DNA of 64,000 nucleotides from Marisa cornuarietis (Eukaryota; Mollusca; Gastropoda; Architaenioglossa; Ampullariidae), in the NCBI GenBank assembly GCA_004794655.1, contig SMMW01000585.1, positions 12,487,501 through 12,551,500 on the forward strand. The letters run 5' to 3'. A program made the position numbers and the translations under genes. Shown here piece by piece: positions 43,616 through 56,440 of this stretch. The notes beneath the pieces were generated by a model. The model made no database searches. It was not told where the DNA came from and saw nothing but the letters and a program-made list of their open reading frames with translations. Each line of letters opens with the position of its first letter. The stretch's first letter is position 1.

Positions 43616-44769
43616 ATAACATCCGCCTAAACTATCTATTATTTTAAGTTTTTCGATTTTTGTCACTGCATGACGAGTGGCAGCTATTGAGGAGTGAACA
43701 GTGAACGTCAGACATAACGAAAGACTCGGTGTTGATAAAAATCACTGTGTACTGGAATATACTAAATTGGAATACAACAGGAAGACAGACCTTGTGGTTC
43801 TCTCCTCCTGCTGGATTTAAGAAGCTGAACTGGAAGAAAGATCAAAGCTTATACTTTTTTGCATATCACAGCTTTGGTATTATGTTATTAAGCCGTCCAC
43901 AGCAAGCCGATTTTTATGGGTTTGCGGGGAATAATGTTTGGATATTTTCCTAAGCTCGTATGAGAGCCGCGATGCTTAAAAGCTTGAATCTTGTGAATGG
44001 AACAGAGAGAGAGAGATTCCCCACCATCATTTTGCCTTGCACTATTTATCTGTCAAGCAAACAGACAGACGTCTAAAATAAAGCTTTGTTTCACGGCTAT
44101 GTTACCGACTACAATAGTCTTCCAGATAAAAGACGAACTTGTTCCGAGGCTGTCTACCACAATACGCTTCCAGATAAAAGGCAAACCAACATCATCAAGC
44201 CTCCAGCGATCGGTGGCGCCAAAGACCAAAACAACACAAGTCCCGAATTCCTGGTCCCTGAAGGAGCTGGCCAACAGGATACAGATTTCGCGGGAAATGT
44301 TGGTCTGTCCCTTTGTCCAAACCTTACTCCTAACAGAATGAACATGGGACTGGTACACATTTACCACTGGGTTCTAATGGACTCTATGTTTCAAAGCTCT
44401 CGCTAGCAGCACCCGATTAATAGCCACATGTTGATAGACAGGCTTCTGGCATCTGTAAGATTCTAGGGTTTTTCTTTCGTTTCCATTTTTTTCCGTTCCC
44501 TCTTTGAACATTGGTATTTGCTTCTGATACTGTTCTGAGGTCGATTTTCATGGCTGCTCATAAGAGTGGATGTCATACCTTGGCAATCGAAGGTAAAGTC
44601 TTTTTATTTTTAAAAAATGTGTGCATTTGCTGCAACAGATTCTCTTTTGCTTGGCTAGAAAAAAAGCATCGTGCTGTTTAGAGGATGGTTTTAGTTAAAA
44701 TATTTTAGCAACTTTGTGGGGGTGTTAACAAAATCATTCACGCACACTCTCTCTCTCTCTCACACACAC

Positions 44770-44812
<43 letters not shown>

Positions 44813-45688
44813 AAATCACATAAACATTGACGCACACATACACAGAACGCCCTCACACACGCATGAGCGCTCGCAAACAAGTACGAACATAAGGGGAGGG
44901 GTTTCCGTTATATTGTAACGATAACTCTATCCTACATCAAACAGGTATCCGCTTAACACCGTCTTGCAACCTTCTGGGGAAATCTTTTGTTTCCACGACC
45001 TTAACAATTCCCAGATGCACCACGCGTCCCATCGCTTTAGGACCATGAAGACAGCCATATTGTTAACGAGTGTCGGCTGAGCGACTTCCTGCCTCTTGAG
45101 CACCTTCAACGGAAAAAGTTATTAAAAAACTATTTCCTTAGCGAGTGACTAATAAAATGCCTGACTCTGTCCTGTAAGAATCGTGTCAACAGTTACTGTG
45201 GCTGCAGTTTGACCTATGCAGTTTTTAATTCACCTAGTCTCGTGCCGATGAAGAAACAGTAACATCAGAACATGTCTGCGAGTGTGTGATGGAGTGAAGG
45301 GACGGCCTCCTCTGTGTGTGTGTGTGTGTGTTCTTCCATAAATATTTCGTTCCCCGCCTTATCTCTAGTTTACTCGCTAGAAAACTGATATATCCTTTGA
45401 TCTTAAGGTCAAGAGATGTGATAAATCTCTCCGCAAGCCTCGCTGGTGAAAATCACAATAAAACAAGTCCATAAAAAAAGCAGGAGACGAAACAAATGAA
45501 CATACGGGGTGCGAGCCCGCCTGACATAAAACAGGGGTGGAATGTCTATCCGGTACGTATACTATTTTTACAATTCTGATCAACTGCGATATCAAAGCGA
45601 ATTTCTCTTATTCTTTGTGCAGATGAAAAACTATGGAAGCAGTTTGTTAGTTTACGATGTGCATGTTATAATGAGAGAAACTGTCAAA
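43616..45688. other. Non-coding stretch between the two MITE copies
   Basis: No gene was seen. A short direct repeat containing cttccagataaaag occurs at about 44120 and 44168, and a CT/CA tract at 44740-44812. Confidence 0.5.
44740..44812. repeat. (CT)n/(CA)n simple repeat
   Basis: A short CT run passes into an interrupted CA run. Confidence 0.93.
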
Positions 45689-45943
45689 AGACCAGGGGCT
45701 AGTTGCACTGTTTTAAAAAAGAAAAATCTCTTCTCTGCCATTTATATGCATTGCACAAGAACATATAAAACATTGTACTGACAGGACGGAAAGTCAGACT
45801 AAAATAACTTTATCTTACTTAAAGCAGTTTTAGTTTTCAAAATTCTAATATTTTGGTGTGCACTTTAAACTGATTATCTAAAAAGATTAAAGGCCTAAAA
45901 GTGTTTAAAATTAGAAATGTGTTCTGCAACTGGCCCCAGATCT
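45689..45943 (-). mobile_element. MITE-like element, copy 2 (inverted)
   Basis: Starts agaccaggggctagttgcac and ends actggccccagatct. The internal sequence matches copy 1 in reverse (gacaggacggaaagtcagac versus gtctgactttccgtcctgtc), with several small deletions. Confidence 0.77.
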
Positions 45944-46349
45944 TCAGTGGTATTAGTATTTTTTTCAGGTGATCTGAATGTGGCCGCCACATTCTAGCCA
46001 CACCATGTCTTGTGGTCTCAGCCATAGTGGCCAGCCAGTGACATCACATCGCAGTCCTTGGTCAATTATTCAAGTTCCACCAGTTTTAGATCACCATCAG
46101 AGCCTTGTCCTCATACAGATAAATTAAACGTTCCAGGTAATAAATCAGCTTACATTTTGGTCTCCTCTTAAAAATACACATCCGTTAAACATTTATTTTG
46201 CCACGAAGAGGAACCTGGTTTGGGTTGCAGTATGAAATACAATCTTGAAGCTTTACATTCAACCACATGAGAGCTTTAACTATTGTTACCATTCTTTTCC
46301 AGCGTATGCATTTATCGCAGCTGTTCACAATAAGTCGTTTTCACTGGCT

Positions 46350-46363
46350 AACCTAAGGCTGTA
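46350..46363. repeat. Target-site duplication of the RTE-like insertion (left)
   Basis: aacctaaggctgta, repeated exactly at 47681-47694. Confidence 0.9.
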
Positions 46364-46590
46364 TAGTGGTGCCTGCCATTCAATGGACTGTTCAATAATA
46401 TTTCGTAGTGTAGCGATTTGGTCTATGCATGATTTTCCCTGCCGAAAGCCTGCCTGTTCTTGCCGCAGTCTCTTGTCTAGGGCATTTTTTAGTCTCTCCA
46501 GGATGATTCTGGTCAGCACCTTGCTAGGAGTGGACAACAGCATAATCCCACGCCAATTGCTGCACTGTGTAAGGTCGCCTTTTTTGGGTA
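46364..46590 (-). pseudogene. Inverted RT segment of the RTE-like LINE
   Basis: On the minus strand: KIPKKGDLTQCSNWRGIMLL, STPSKVLTRIILERLKNALD, QEQAGFRQGKSCIDQIATLR, NIIEQSIEWQAPLY. These are the RT blocks just upstream of the AFDS catalytic block, which begins on the plus strand at about 46597. There are no internal stops. Confidence 0.87.
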
Positions 46591-47670
46591 TTTTGAGAAA
46601 GCCTTTGACTCCGTAGACAGGGAAACCATCTGGAAACTGATGCAGCACTACGGATTTCCACCAAAGTTTATTGCCATCATCCAACAGCTGTATGAGGACT
46701 CGAAATGCCAGGTGATCCACAACGGAAAGCTGACTGACCCCTTCACAGTGAGGACTGGAGTGAGGCAAGGATGTATGCTCTCACCGACAATCTTCCTGAT
46801 CGTCATAGACTGGATCATGAGAAGAACAACCTCTAACAGTAACACGGGCATTCAGTGGACCTTCGCCAGGCAACTTGAAGACCTCGACTTTGCAGACGAC
46901 ATCAGCCTGCTGTCCCACAAACAACAACATGCACAGACAAAGCTCAGTCGGCTCGCAGAAGAAGCAGCAATGACGGGCCTGACCATCAACATCAAGAAGA
47001 CGGAAGTAATGCGGGTCAACAACAAGCAAGAAGCCCCACTACAACTGCATGGGGAATGCATTACAGAGTCTGACCGTTTCACCTACCTTGGCAGCATAGT
47101 CAGCAAAATGGAGGTTCAGATGAGGATGCAAGAAGCCGAACAAACAAAGCCAGGCTTGCATTCCACACCCTACGACCTATCTGGAACTCCAAAGCTCTAT
47201 CTTTACACACCAAGATCCGCATCTTTAACACAAATGTAAAGGCAATACTTCTATATGGATCCGAGACATGGCGGGTGACAAATGCCATTACTAACAAGAT
47301 ACAGACATTCGTCAACAGATGTCTGCGCCACATCCTCAACATCAGATGGCCTGATAAGATCTCCAATATAGACCTGTGGGAGAGAACCAATCAAAAACCT
47401 GCTAGCCAAGACATCAGGAAGCGGAAGTGGGGCTGGATTGGTCACACCTTACGAAAGCCAGCCGACAACTTTACAAGACAAGCTCTGGGCTGGAACCCAC
47501 AGGGGAGGCGCAGGGCTGGGAGACCCAGAGAGACGTGGAGGAGATCAGTCCACAGAGAGGCAGAGACAGCTGGCATGACATGGTCCCAACTAGAAAGGAG
47601 TGCCCAGAACCGGGTCCGTTGGCGGGGTGTGGTTGCGGCCCTATGCTCCACTGGGACCGTACAGGAATAA
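46591..47670 (+). pseudogene. RT and C-terminal part of the RTE-like LINE
   Basis: Plus strand: FEKAFDSVDRETIWKLMQHY (catalytic Asp), RTGVRQGCMLSPTIFLIVID, LEDLDFADDISLLSHKQQ (catalytic pair), FTYLGSIVSK. A one-base shift near 47110 moves the frame; it then reads TKIRIFNTNVKAILLYGSE, TFVNRCLRHILNIRWPDKIS, WGWIGHTLRKPADN and GRPRETWRRSV to a TAA at 47668-47670. The C-terminal WGWIGH/GRPRETWRR block is typical of RTE-like LINEs annotated as endonuclease-reverse transcriptase. Confidence 0.9.
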
Positions 47671-47680
47671 GAAGAAGAAG

Positions 47681-47694
47681 AACCTAAGGCTGTA
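47681..47694. repeat. Target-site duplication of the RTE-like insertion (right)
   Basis: aacctaaggctgta, directly after the GAA tail; identical to 46350-46363. Confidence 0.9.
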
Positions 47695-50442
47695 GAGAAA
47701 TTGTGTTTCGTTGTCACCAATTGTTCTTTCCCTTGAAAATTCTATAGAAAAGAAAAAAAACTAATCCAGCAGGTAAGGGGAGATAATAAAAGGGCCAATA
47801 CTCTTGATGGCGGGTGAGGATCGAGCTTTTCGGGGAGCAAAACCGTGTTTGGGGCGTTTTGTGTCACGTGCAACACAAATAAATAAGGCGTAATAGACGT
47901 AAGCTTTGGCTGATGAACCTTTCAGTGCAAGGTCGGTTTTCGTGTTCAAGAGAAGAAATGCTGAAAGATTTTCGACTTCTGTGTATTGTTATTTTCACGG
48001 ACGTCTCTCGCTGGCACTTGGTGGCATTAATTGTAGGTGAAGAGATCACACATGGCCTGTAGATGTGTTGACAGGGCGCTAGTAAATATCGCATATTTCA
48101 CCAAATCGTTAACAGCAGATGGTTATTTTGATTAAGAGCTGACATCAGTAATGTAGACAGTGTCATGACTCACGCGCTGCTTTTTGGCGACTAGGCTCCG
48201 CCGGGTGCAAAAGCAGCCACAGATAAGTGAACATGAAAATGAATTAGGGAGATGAATTTTAGAAACTTCGATACCACTGTGACGTAACACATAAAATATG
48301 TAAATTCTTCTATTCGACTCCGTCTTGTTCTGGTTCTTTTTTTCTTCTTATTCTGCTTCTTGTTCTGCTTCTGGTCTGTCTCTTTCTGTCTCTTGTTTCC
48401 CCCTCTCTATCCTTTCATTTTATGCATACTCACTAATATTACTATTGGTTCCTTATAAGAAAGAGAAACAGGAGAAATAAAGACAATAAATAACAATAAA
48501 TACAATAGATCAGTTACAAACTACAAAAACAGTTGGTGGAACAGAGGGAGGAAGGTGTTGGTCGAAAAGGAAACATTATTAAAGGTATTTAAGGAAGAAG
48601 TAGTCTTCAGACCAACCTTGAAAGCATGGACCTGAGCAAAGACATCACAGAGCAGAAAACGACATGATTATAAAAACACTTCGTTACGTTCACTTGAGGT
48701 GTTGGACCATTCCATCAGCCCTTTAAGAAACGAAGAAGACGTTAGTAGCCCTCCGTTTTTCCCCCCTCACGTCTGCTTTATCTCTCCACGTGTTTGAATC
48801 TGAGCCAGAACACATACAAAGCGTCCAAAAATACTGGATCTCAAGAATTCACACTAACCTGAAGACTGAGACAGTTGTATGCACTCTGTTTTTTCTTCTT
48901 CGTATTCCCCTCAAACGTTTTTTCTGTTCCATCAGCAGGTATTTAAGGGTCCGAGAGTTAACAGGTGTTACCCTTGTGTCTAAAAATAATCGCAATGTCG
49001 CACAGCAGACGATTAGAGAAACAAAGATTTGGGACATGACACAAATACAATACCACACAACAGCTTAATGTGTGAGTGAAAATATTTCAGAGATATCCCA
49101 AAAATCTTTATATAAGTTTCAAGAAAAATGTACGATCAGGATAAATGTGTAGCAGTAAACATTTTCTAGAATTTTAAGCTGAATAATCAAAACGTTTTAC
49201 CAGCCTTTGCTGAGATCTGTACTGTTGATCCCCCATTCTTCATCCTTGATATTCATTCATTTGTCGTTAAATTTGTTATTTTTGCGGTTGATATTGTTGC
49301 TTGTGATAAATAAATCAGCAGTGTTACCAAAAAGAAAGATTTTTAGCAAGTTAAAGGAAGAGAGAAGAGGCTGGCATCTGGCTCGAGACCAAAGTAAATA
49401 AATGTTCCCGGAGACCGCAGATCGCGGAAGTCTGCATATTGCACGGTCTCTTTTCTTTTTTCTCTTTTTTCTTGTTTTTTTAAAAACCCTTTCCACTTCT
49501 TTGATAATCAGGGATGGTATACTACTTTGGAAACTGGTGACGAGGGTGGTAATACGAGGGTAGAGTTGTGGTGAACGATAAGTGGGTATGTGACTGCACG
49601 TGCAGGTCCTTTCTTGCGATGACGCAAATCTTTTAATACTGTAAATTGCTCAGTGACTTTACTTTTCGTTGAATTTGTAATCTGAGCTACTTGCTGGCTA
49701 AAAACTGTACCACAGGATACAAATAAATTGTGTTATGATCGAAATGAACCAGAAAGAACCATAACTAGTCCCTTAGTTACTAAAGGCTCTGAGAGAACTC
49801 TTTTTGGCAAGTATGTCAGCACACGTGTGGGGAAATATGCCTGAGTCATCCAGCACGTTTGGTTTTAGTTTGGAAACAGCTCAAACTGTACCTAAAGACA
49901 GATGATCCAAATGAACCATTGATGCCCCCTAGTCTGACTCAATCCTCTGAACCCAATGTGGCCCAGCGCCAGCAAAGTCTTGATATTAATACGCGCTGTG
50001 CATCAGTTTGACGAGCTTGTTACAGCTCCGGTTGTCTCAGCTCCTTTGCATCATCTTTTTTTTCCTATAACGACGCAGATAACAAGACACAAGAAAACTC
50101 TTTCTAACAAGGAAAATAAATCATCCTAAAGATTCGAAGCACTGAGCATGACAAGCTCCTAAAGTGCCAGCTCTCATGGAGCAACAACAGAGAGGCTAGT
50201 CCCAGACCTGGACCTAGCAGTAAGCAGTCCTGAATATATCGTGTATTTAACGTCTAAATGTCTAAATGTTTGGTCTAAACTCTAGGCTGATGGTGACAGT
50301 GCTACATGCAAAAGACGCGAACCACATGTCACCTAGTCTTGTCAGGAAAGATTTGCTGGTTGTGTAAAGCGGACCAAAGACATCAACGTCAAGGACTGAA
50401 TGTGTTTTTGGCCTTCTTGCTAAAGTTAGCAGATCTCATTAC

Positions 50443-50511
<69 letters not shown>

Positions 50512-50899
50512 TCTCTCACGTTCTGGTCATATAAGACTGATGTCCATTGCCCCATCGGCTAGCGGAAACTCCTCTCAAATGTTTTCTCTCGTCCCTCGAT
50601 CTCTGTCAGCTGTAGTGTCTCGTGTTGTTTGTTGCTTTGTTGTGCCATGTTCTTCTGTACTGGACTGTTCTACCCCCATGTTAGGCTGTTTCCACCTGAA
50701 GACCACTTCTTTCACTAATGGCACCTCCAGGCTTGTTCGTCATGGCCATATTATTTGAAGTTTTACACTTTGTGTGGTGGTAATTGTCTCCAACTCTCTT
50801 CAAATATACTTTTTTCTGATTTACAAACCATGTAATCTTCGTTCTGTCCTCTATTGACTGCCTTGAGCTACATTTCCCCCAAAGATACTCAATCGAAAG
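47695..50899. other. Non-coding stretch, no gene seen
   Basis: Short frames only, none with domains. There is a CA tract at 50444-50509. Otherwise unassigned. Confidence 0.5.
50444..50509. repeat. (CA)n microsatellite
   Basis: An uninterrupted CA run of about 65 bp. Confidence 0.97.
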
Positions 50900-51074
50900 A
50901 TGAATCATCCGAACATTACTGGCCCTGATGGAAGAAGCGAGCGCCCCCAGGCGAGTGTCATGATAGCGTTGACAAGGAAGAATCGGAATGGTGGGAATGC
51001 TTCTTGTGCAATTAACTGTAAAAAATTCTCGTTACAAATGTCCAGGAAAGTCTTTCCCGAAAGACGAGGCCAGG
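50900..51074 (+). pseudogene. THAP-like zinc-finger exon (first half), frameshifted
   Basis: From ATG 50900 the frame includes GNASCAINCKKFSLQMSRKVF, which resembles the start of a THAP DNA-binding domain (first C-x(2-4)-C pair followed by a basic stretch). A one-base frame change at about 51052 then gives FPKDEA, the THAP-typical FPKD block, up to a splice-donor-like ccag-GTAAGA at about 51074. The two blocks are out of frame with each other, so the domain is broken in this copy. The assignment rests on motif order only. Confidence 0.45.
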
Positions 51075-51521
51075 TAAGAACCTGGATTTGTTTTAAATTG
51101 TAATTAGTGCTTCTGAATAAGACGTTGGAGAAAAATAGTCTGCTACTCCTAGGTGCATGGCGATTGTTTACATTTAAATATGTACAGCTGTGATCGTTTT
51201 GCTGGTGTAATTGCTTGGGGATGTCTTATTAATGTTATCATTTTGTTCTTTTGAGGGCAAGATTTTGTTAGTTGATGCATAAATTTGGAAACATTTTCGA
51301 AATTCGGTTTTCAACCACTGTCTTGTTGATCATTACTGTTGTAGTGTTTTGTAATGAAGAATATGGTCAAACTACAACAGCTGCTTCACATTTCACCATG
51401 CCTGTTTTGTTTTTAGTTTTCTTGAGTGCAAAGGTTTGGTCTGTTCCTTTCTTGATTTTGTCTTCATGCAGTTGGTGTATTGTAGCACCTCCTCTTACAG
51501 TGGACTGTTTCTTTATTCATA

Positions 51522-51600
51522 GGTGCAAAGATTGGGTACAGAGGATCAGGAGAAGACATCTGGTGAAGAAGGGTGTCAAAATGTTCTATAGTTCAGGCTA
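51522..51600 (+). pseudogene. THAP-like zinc-finger exon (second half)
   Basis: After an acceptor-like ttattcatag, the sequence reads RCKDWVQRIRRRHLVKK when joined to the previous exon, matching the THAP segment between FPKD and the C-x2-H pair. The joining phase agrees with the FPKDEA frame of the first exon. I could not find the C-x2-H or the AVPTIF-type end, so the domain is incomplete. A possible following exon after ttgcag at about 51700 contains CSDCHRKLTRKL, of unknown nature. Confidence 0.45.
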
Positions 51601-54267
51601 CTTCCAATGCAGTAACCTGATATTCGGATATTCCAATCCATTTCTTCTATGCTACACTTTTATGTGCGGCTGGCAGAATAGAGTATCATCTTTTACATTG
51701 CAGGTTTTGAAACCTACAAACTGCGGAGGAAGGTTTGCAGCGATTGTCACCGTAAACTCACCAGGAAACTGGTGCAAAGTACGAATAGTGACTGTGCTTG
51801 AAACAATATGGTTCATCGGAAGGTGGTCTCGCAGTGCCAGCCACACAGATGTTTCATGTGATTAAAGAGAAAACATTCACAGACATCTTGGAACACATTC
51901 AGCACGTGGATAAAGTGGCAGGAAGATTTATGAAGCGGTCTGAGGCAAGATGAAACAGTCATTTATCTGCTCATGTGACAGACCTTACTCTTTGGACTAA
52001 ATGGTGAGATGTCTCTCCCTCAGTCTACGTCTGAGCTTCGTGTTGGAAGAAAAAGATCTTTTGCAAATCAGCCAGCACATCATATTAAAAAATTGATGAA
52101 ATTGGACCATCTATGAGTTATCTTGACTTCAAGGCATTTGTAACGGACAATGAATAAACATACATTGATAAGTCTGTCAGGGTTTTTACTGACCATAATA
52201 TGCATGCTGCTTTTACCAAATAGAAAAAAATAATGGGACTGAGAAAATCTGCTTTTGCAAGCAAGTGTGGTGTGAGAGAGTCCACAAGAAATTGTTTGGC
52301 TGGAATTAAATATTATTTGTGTGCATTTGAGATGCAAGGATTTGTGTAAAGTGTCCTTTACTGAATTTGTTACCTTCACATGCCCCAGAAAATGACTTAA
52401 AAACTCAGATTAGTTTCTGGGTTGCAAAGCCCATATTTTTCCTCTAGCTTTTCCTCTTCCTCCGATTAGGTTGGGTCTTGATTTTTAAGAATGCCGGTGA
52501 ATGTGTTAATGTATTGTAAACCTTTGTCCCTGTGTACATTTCTGAGCAAATACTTTGCTGTTGTTATAAATTGTTGTACTGTATGGATTTCAGTGGATTT
52601 TCTTATTTTCTTTTTCTTCATTCTGTTCCTCTCTCTCTTTAGCTGAAAGGTGTGTGTTAATGTTGTATGATAATACGAATAATTATTTTTAATAAATGTT
52701 TGCTCATGTGTGTACAGGTGACGACATTTAAATTCCTTTTTCTATGACTGAAAATTGTAATAATGATTGCACACATATTAGTGGATAGATGCAGATAATA
52801 CATTAAAGGTAAATATATCAGAATGGTAAATAAATAAATGAAATGGCGCGAAGAACAACACTAGCTTATACTACTAGTAAGTTTTTGATTAAAATAATAA
52901 TTCTTCTAGTTTTGACACATTAATGTTAAAACACACATGAGGTGAGCTAGAGTAGTACACAAAGATGCTATTATTCAATCGCAATCAAAACTGGCAAAAA
53001 CCCCGACAAACAATATCCAACATCTCTCCTTGCCATGCTGGAAATTATCTCCCGTGTACCAGCGCTTCATGGTTGTCGCAGGGGGGGGGGGCGCTCGCCG
53101 CAACTCAGTCATCGCTTTTTGCATCGAGGGCCGCCTCTTACGCAGCTTCTTTCTAATCCACGGTCTTTGATTTTCCGCTGCGTAGATTTCTTATCTCCGC
53201 GTGCACACGGTCGACTGCACTCCCGATGAGAAGAGTGTTTTTTCTGACTCTTGTCCCGTGAACTTTCTAGATTACTTCGTAATTACTAATACTTCCTCAG
53301 GGCCAGGAATTAACAACCATACTCCCCTAGAAGTAGACGAGGTAGTAATAAATATTCTTCTATAAAGAATCTAATCTCTTACGCTTTCTCAATCTCTCTC
53401 TCTGTCTCTCTTTCTCATAAGTGTACCTCTTACCTTTCCTGTTATTTTTTCTACTCTCTTTGCCCACCGTGTTATATTTATTCTAGGTAACATTTTATAA
53501 CAGAGTATTTTTTAAAAAATGGAACTTAGTATTACAGAGCGAACAATTTTTTGAAGTCTAGTTTGGCATTTGATGAAATCGTGAGGGAAAAAGCAAGAGC
53601 TACCATGATTTGCTGGTAGATGAATAGTCATCGTTTTTCCTCTACATATATTACAAAGGGAATGTGACTAGAAGAGTTCTGTCCTTTCCGAACAAAACAA
53701 ACATCTCAGTATTGTATCAAAACTAAAATAATTTTCCACAAAAACAAAACAGAATCGCCAGCAAGCTACCACGACTATCAGTTCGTTGAGATATACTACT
53801 TTCAACAAGAATGTGTAAATAGGCAGACCCAATAAATTGCGGGTGGGGTAAAGAGTGACACAAACCACGCGGTTGTCTCAGGGTTGTAGATACGGTCGGA
53901 GCACCGTATGCTTTGGCAGCAGGCAGGAAGAAAAACTGGTTTACAACAAATGAAACTATTGTGAACTTGAAAGACCTTTCCCAGGCGGCATCACCTGTTG
54001 GGCCCAAGTCACTCGACGCATTCTCGAGAGAAACATTTTTAGCTCAGCTCGCAGCTGACGAGTTGTTTTTTTTTTTTAATGTAGTCCTCTGCAGCATGGC
54101 CTGATGATGAAGATATATTTTTAACGTCAGGGGATCGGGTCTGTGCAGTTGCAAAATGCTTGTTTATGTATCATTAGTTGCTGCTTAAAAAGCACAGAAA
54201 ACTACTGTCTTCTTGGGTGGCTTCTGTTTGTGAAGTATGAGGAAGAATGTGCCAACGAGGGCGCACG

Positions 54268-54313
<46 letters not shown>

Positions 54314-54316
54314 CAA

Positions 54317-54388
<72 letters not shown>

Positions 54389-56430
54389 AAAACTAGAATG
54401 GTAGAGATCGCCACATCAGGTGAGTTTACTTCTGTGATCTCATTTACGCCGATGCTACCTTAGTAGCCATTACCCGTGTGTTTCCTTAGTAGGTCTGTAA
54501 GTATGTCCTACTGGAATGACTACGCTAGTTTGTTGGAGAAAGGGGAGGGGGGTTAAATGCTACACTTATGGAAATGGGGGGTACTTTTTAAACAAGAAAA
54601 TACCACGCTTATGGAGATCGCATGGTTAGGGACTGCGCTGGATAAACATCGAGTTATTTCTAAAACCTCAGGTGATGATGGCAGTGTTAAGAAGGCTGTT
54701 TCTCGTGGGCGGTTTTTTTTTTTCGTTTGAATTCTGTCGCAGCTGTCTTTTAACGAATGATATCCAGCTACGCGAGAATTATTTTGCACTCTTGTAAACC
54801 TTTAATGAATGCAAAAACAGTACGAATGCTTCGTCATCGTAGCATTGAACAATATTTTAACAACTTCTCCCCTTTGCAACAGAACACCATCGCATAGTAA
54901 AAGTTCTACAACACCGCTAAACATGTGTGTAAAAAAGTCACCACACGTGTAGATAATTAATTTTTATAATGTAGTGATATCTACTTATGTTTATAACGCA
55001 TCAATCCCAAAAATATGTATGTTCACATTTGTCACGAATTAATGACACAAATCAGCACATTTATTTTTCGGAAGTAATCACGGACGTATATTAATACAAG
55101 TTCGTAAAAAAGTAATTAGACAGAATCCCTGGTCGTGCAAAAATGACTTTTTCAGAAGTGTTGAAAAAAATTACTCAAAACGTTTTACGTTGAAGACAAA
55201 ATGGATGCAAATAACTGATTTGTGTGATTCACTCGGTAGGAGTGCTTGGTGTTTCAAAATAGAGGGAACCCTCATCAGAGAGATAAAAATTCAGCATACC
55301 TTTGCCCCCGGCACCGTGGTTTGGTATCAGCGGCGCAAACAGAAGACATTATTACGGCGGCTGAGAATTTGTTTCTATCCAGATGAAAAATGCGGTGACG
55401 GAGGTGTGTTTATACCTGCAGCCCCTAAAAGCCATTTCTCTAGCACACCCACATCTAGATCTTTCATGCTGTGCCGACAGACAGTCATTTTTTTAACCCT
55501 ACAAATGTGTAGTAGACTGATTTGTCATGGACCATCGAGATGGTGACTGTCGCTGTACACAAACAGAAGAGGTAGACAAACAAATCTGTTCATATATCCG
55601 AAATAATAAATGCTTTGCGTCGCTTTCATGCAAGAACTTTGCTGACTGGACTGAAATTCATTGTTTTAGTTTGAGCACAGAGAACGGTAACAGCGGAGTT
55701 TGCTATTAAGTTTCAAGCAAGATTTTTAACAAATCCAAAATGATGAAGCCATTCATGGAAACCTGTATGTAAAATAACGTAAACCTTCAGCGTTGGTCCT
55801 CGTGGAAATTAAATGCAATCAGGGATAGATAGGCAGTGACAGGTTCTCTCAGCAGGTGTTCTGCTTCATGTTCTTTCGCGTAGTAGGTCGAAGCTGATTA
55901 TAGTTTTTGTTCGAATAATTAATCGACCGGTATTTAATTAGGCAGCTTTAGTTTTTAGGTCTAGTGGGGTGCAATTGTTCTTGGTAAAGCTCTGTGCGAG
56001 ATAAATTTGCCTTAATCTGGGTGAATACCCGCTTCTGTTGTTGAAATACATGTCTACAAACACCACCATGCACAGAAAAAGGTCAACAACACAGAAGTTA
56101 GAATTGTACATGAAGATGTTTACGTTGCCAAGGCCTCAGCCAACGGCAAAGCTGGGACCACATGTTAATTATGCACATCTTTGTACAAACGTGACGTCAT
56201 GACTAACTTTTTTTGGTCATTGTCATTTTTGGAGGCGTATATCTCCAGAACGGAAGAGGGTTAATCGTCCAGATTTGGGGAAACAGTATTTCGCTCTGAC
56301 CGAGGATCCTTTACCCTAACTACTAGAACAAATCTGCGTACTGCTAGACCTTAAAAGCATGTTTGAAGATATCTACCCAAGTTGTTAAATTCATTCTATA
56401 CTTGTCAATAATTTCTAAAGATAAAACGTG
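51601..56430. other. Non-coding stretch, no gene seen
   Basis: AT-rich, with short unrelated frames. It holds the CA/GAAA tract at 54261-54391. Nothing else was recognised. Confidence 0.5.
54261..54391. repeat. (CA)n followed by (GAAA)n
   Basis: A CA run (54261-54314) passes into about 18 GAAA units (54316-54391). Confidence 0.96.
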
Positions 56431-56440
56431 ACACGCTTAC

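Larger units (their letters stand above)
46364..47680 (+). mobile_element. RTE-like LINE with 5' inversion
   Basis: A 1.3-kb insertion bounded by a perfect 14-bp duplication. The right part (about 46590-47680) encodes the RT from its catalytic region to the C-terminus on the plus strand. The left part (46364 to about 46590) encodes the immediately preceding RT segment on the minus strand. The element ends in a (GAA)n tail right after the stop codon, so its 3'UTR is only a few bases, as in RTE elements. This is the product expected from twin priming during target-primed reverse transcription. Confidence 0.88.
22674..56440 (-). other. Inferred 33.8-kb intron of the fibrinogen-domain gene
   Basis: The donor GTAAGC (minus strand, from 56440) and the acceptor CCAG (ending 22674) are both phase 1, and joining restores a Lys-Asp-Cys reading into the FReD. 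Transposons, a zinc-finger locus and a THAP-like remnant lie inside, several on the opposite strand. I saw no further in-phase host exon within, but a short one could be missed. The intron assignment rests on domain order, strand and phase, not on transcripts. Confidence 0.65.

Noticed and set aside
51272..51865. 197-codon plus-strand frame as a stand-alone gene
   Set aside because: It runs across an apparent intron and only its RCKDWVQRIRRRHL portion is recognisable; the remainder looks like intronic translation.
55190..55709. Two overlapping frames of 118 and 60 codons
   Set aside because: No domain, no splice context and no compositional sign of coding.
22674..56440. Considered the snail immune FREP family for the fibrinogen gene
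   Set aside because: FREPs carry one or two immunoglobulin domains before the FReD; exon 1 has a coiled coil and basic linker, with no Ig cysteines.
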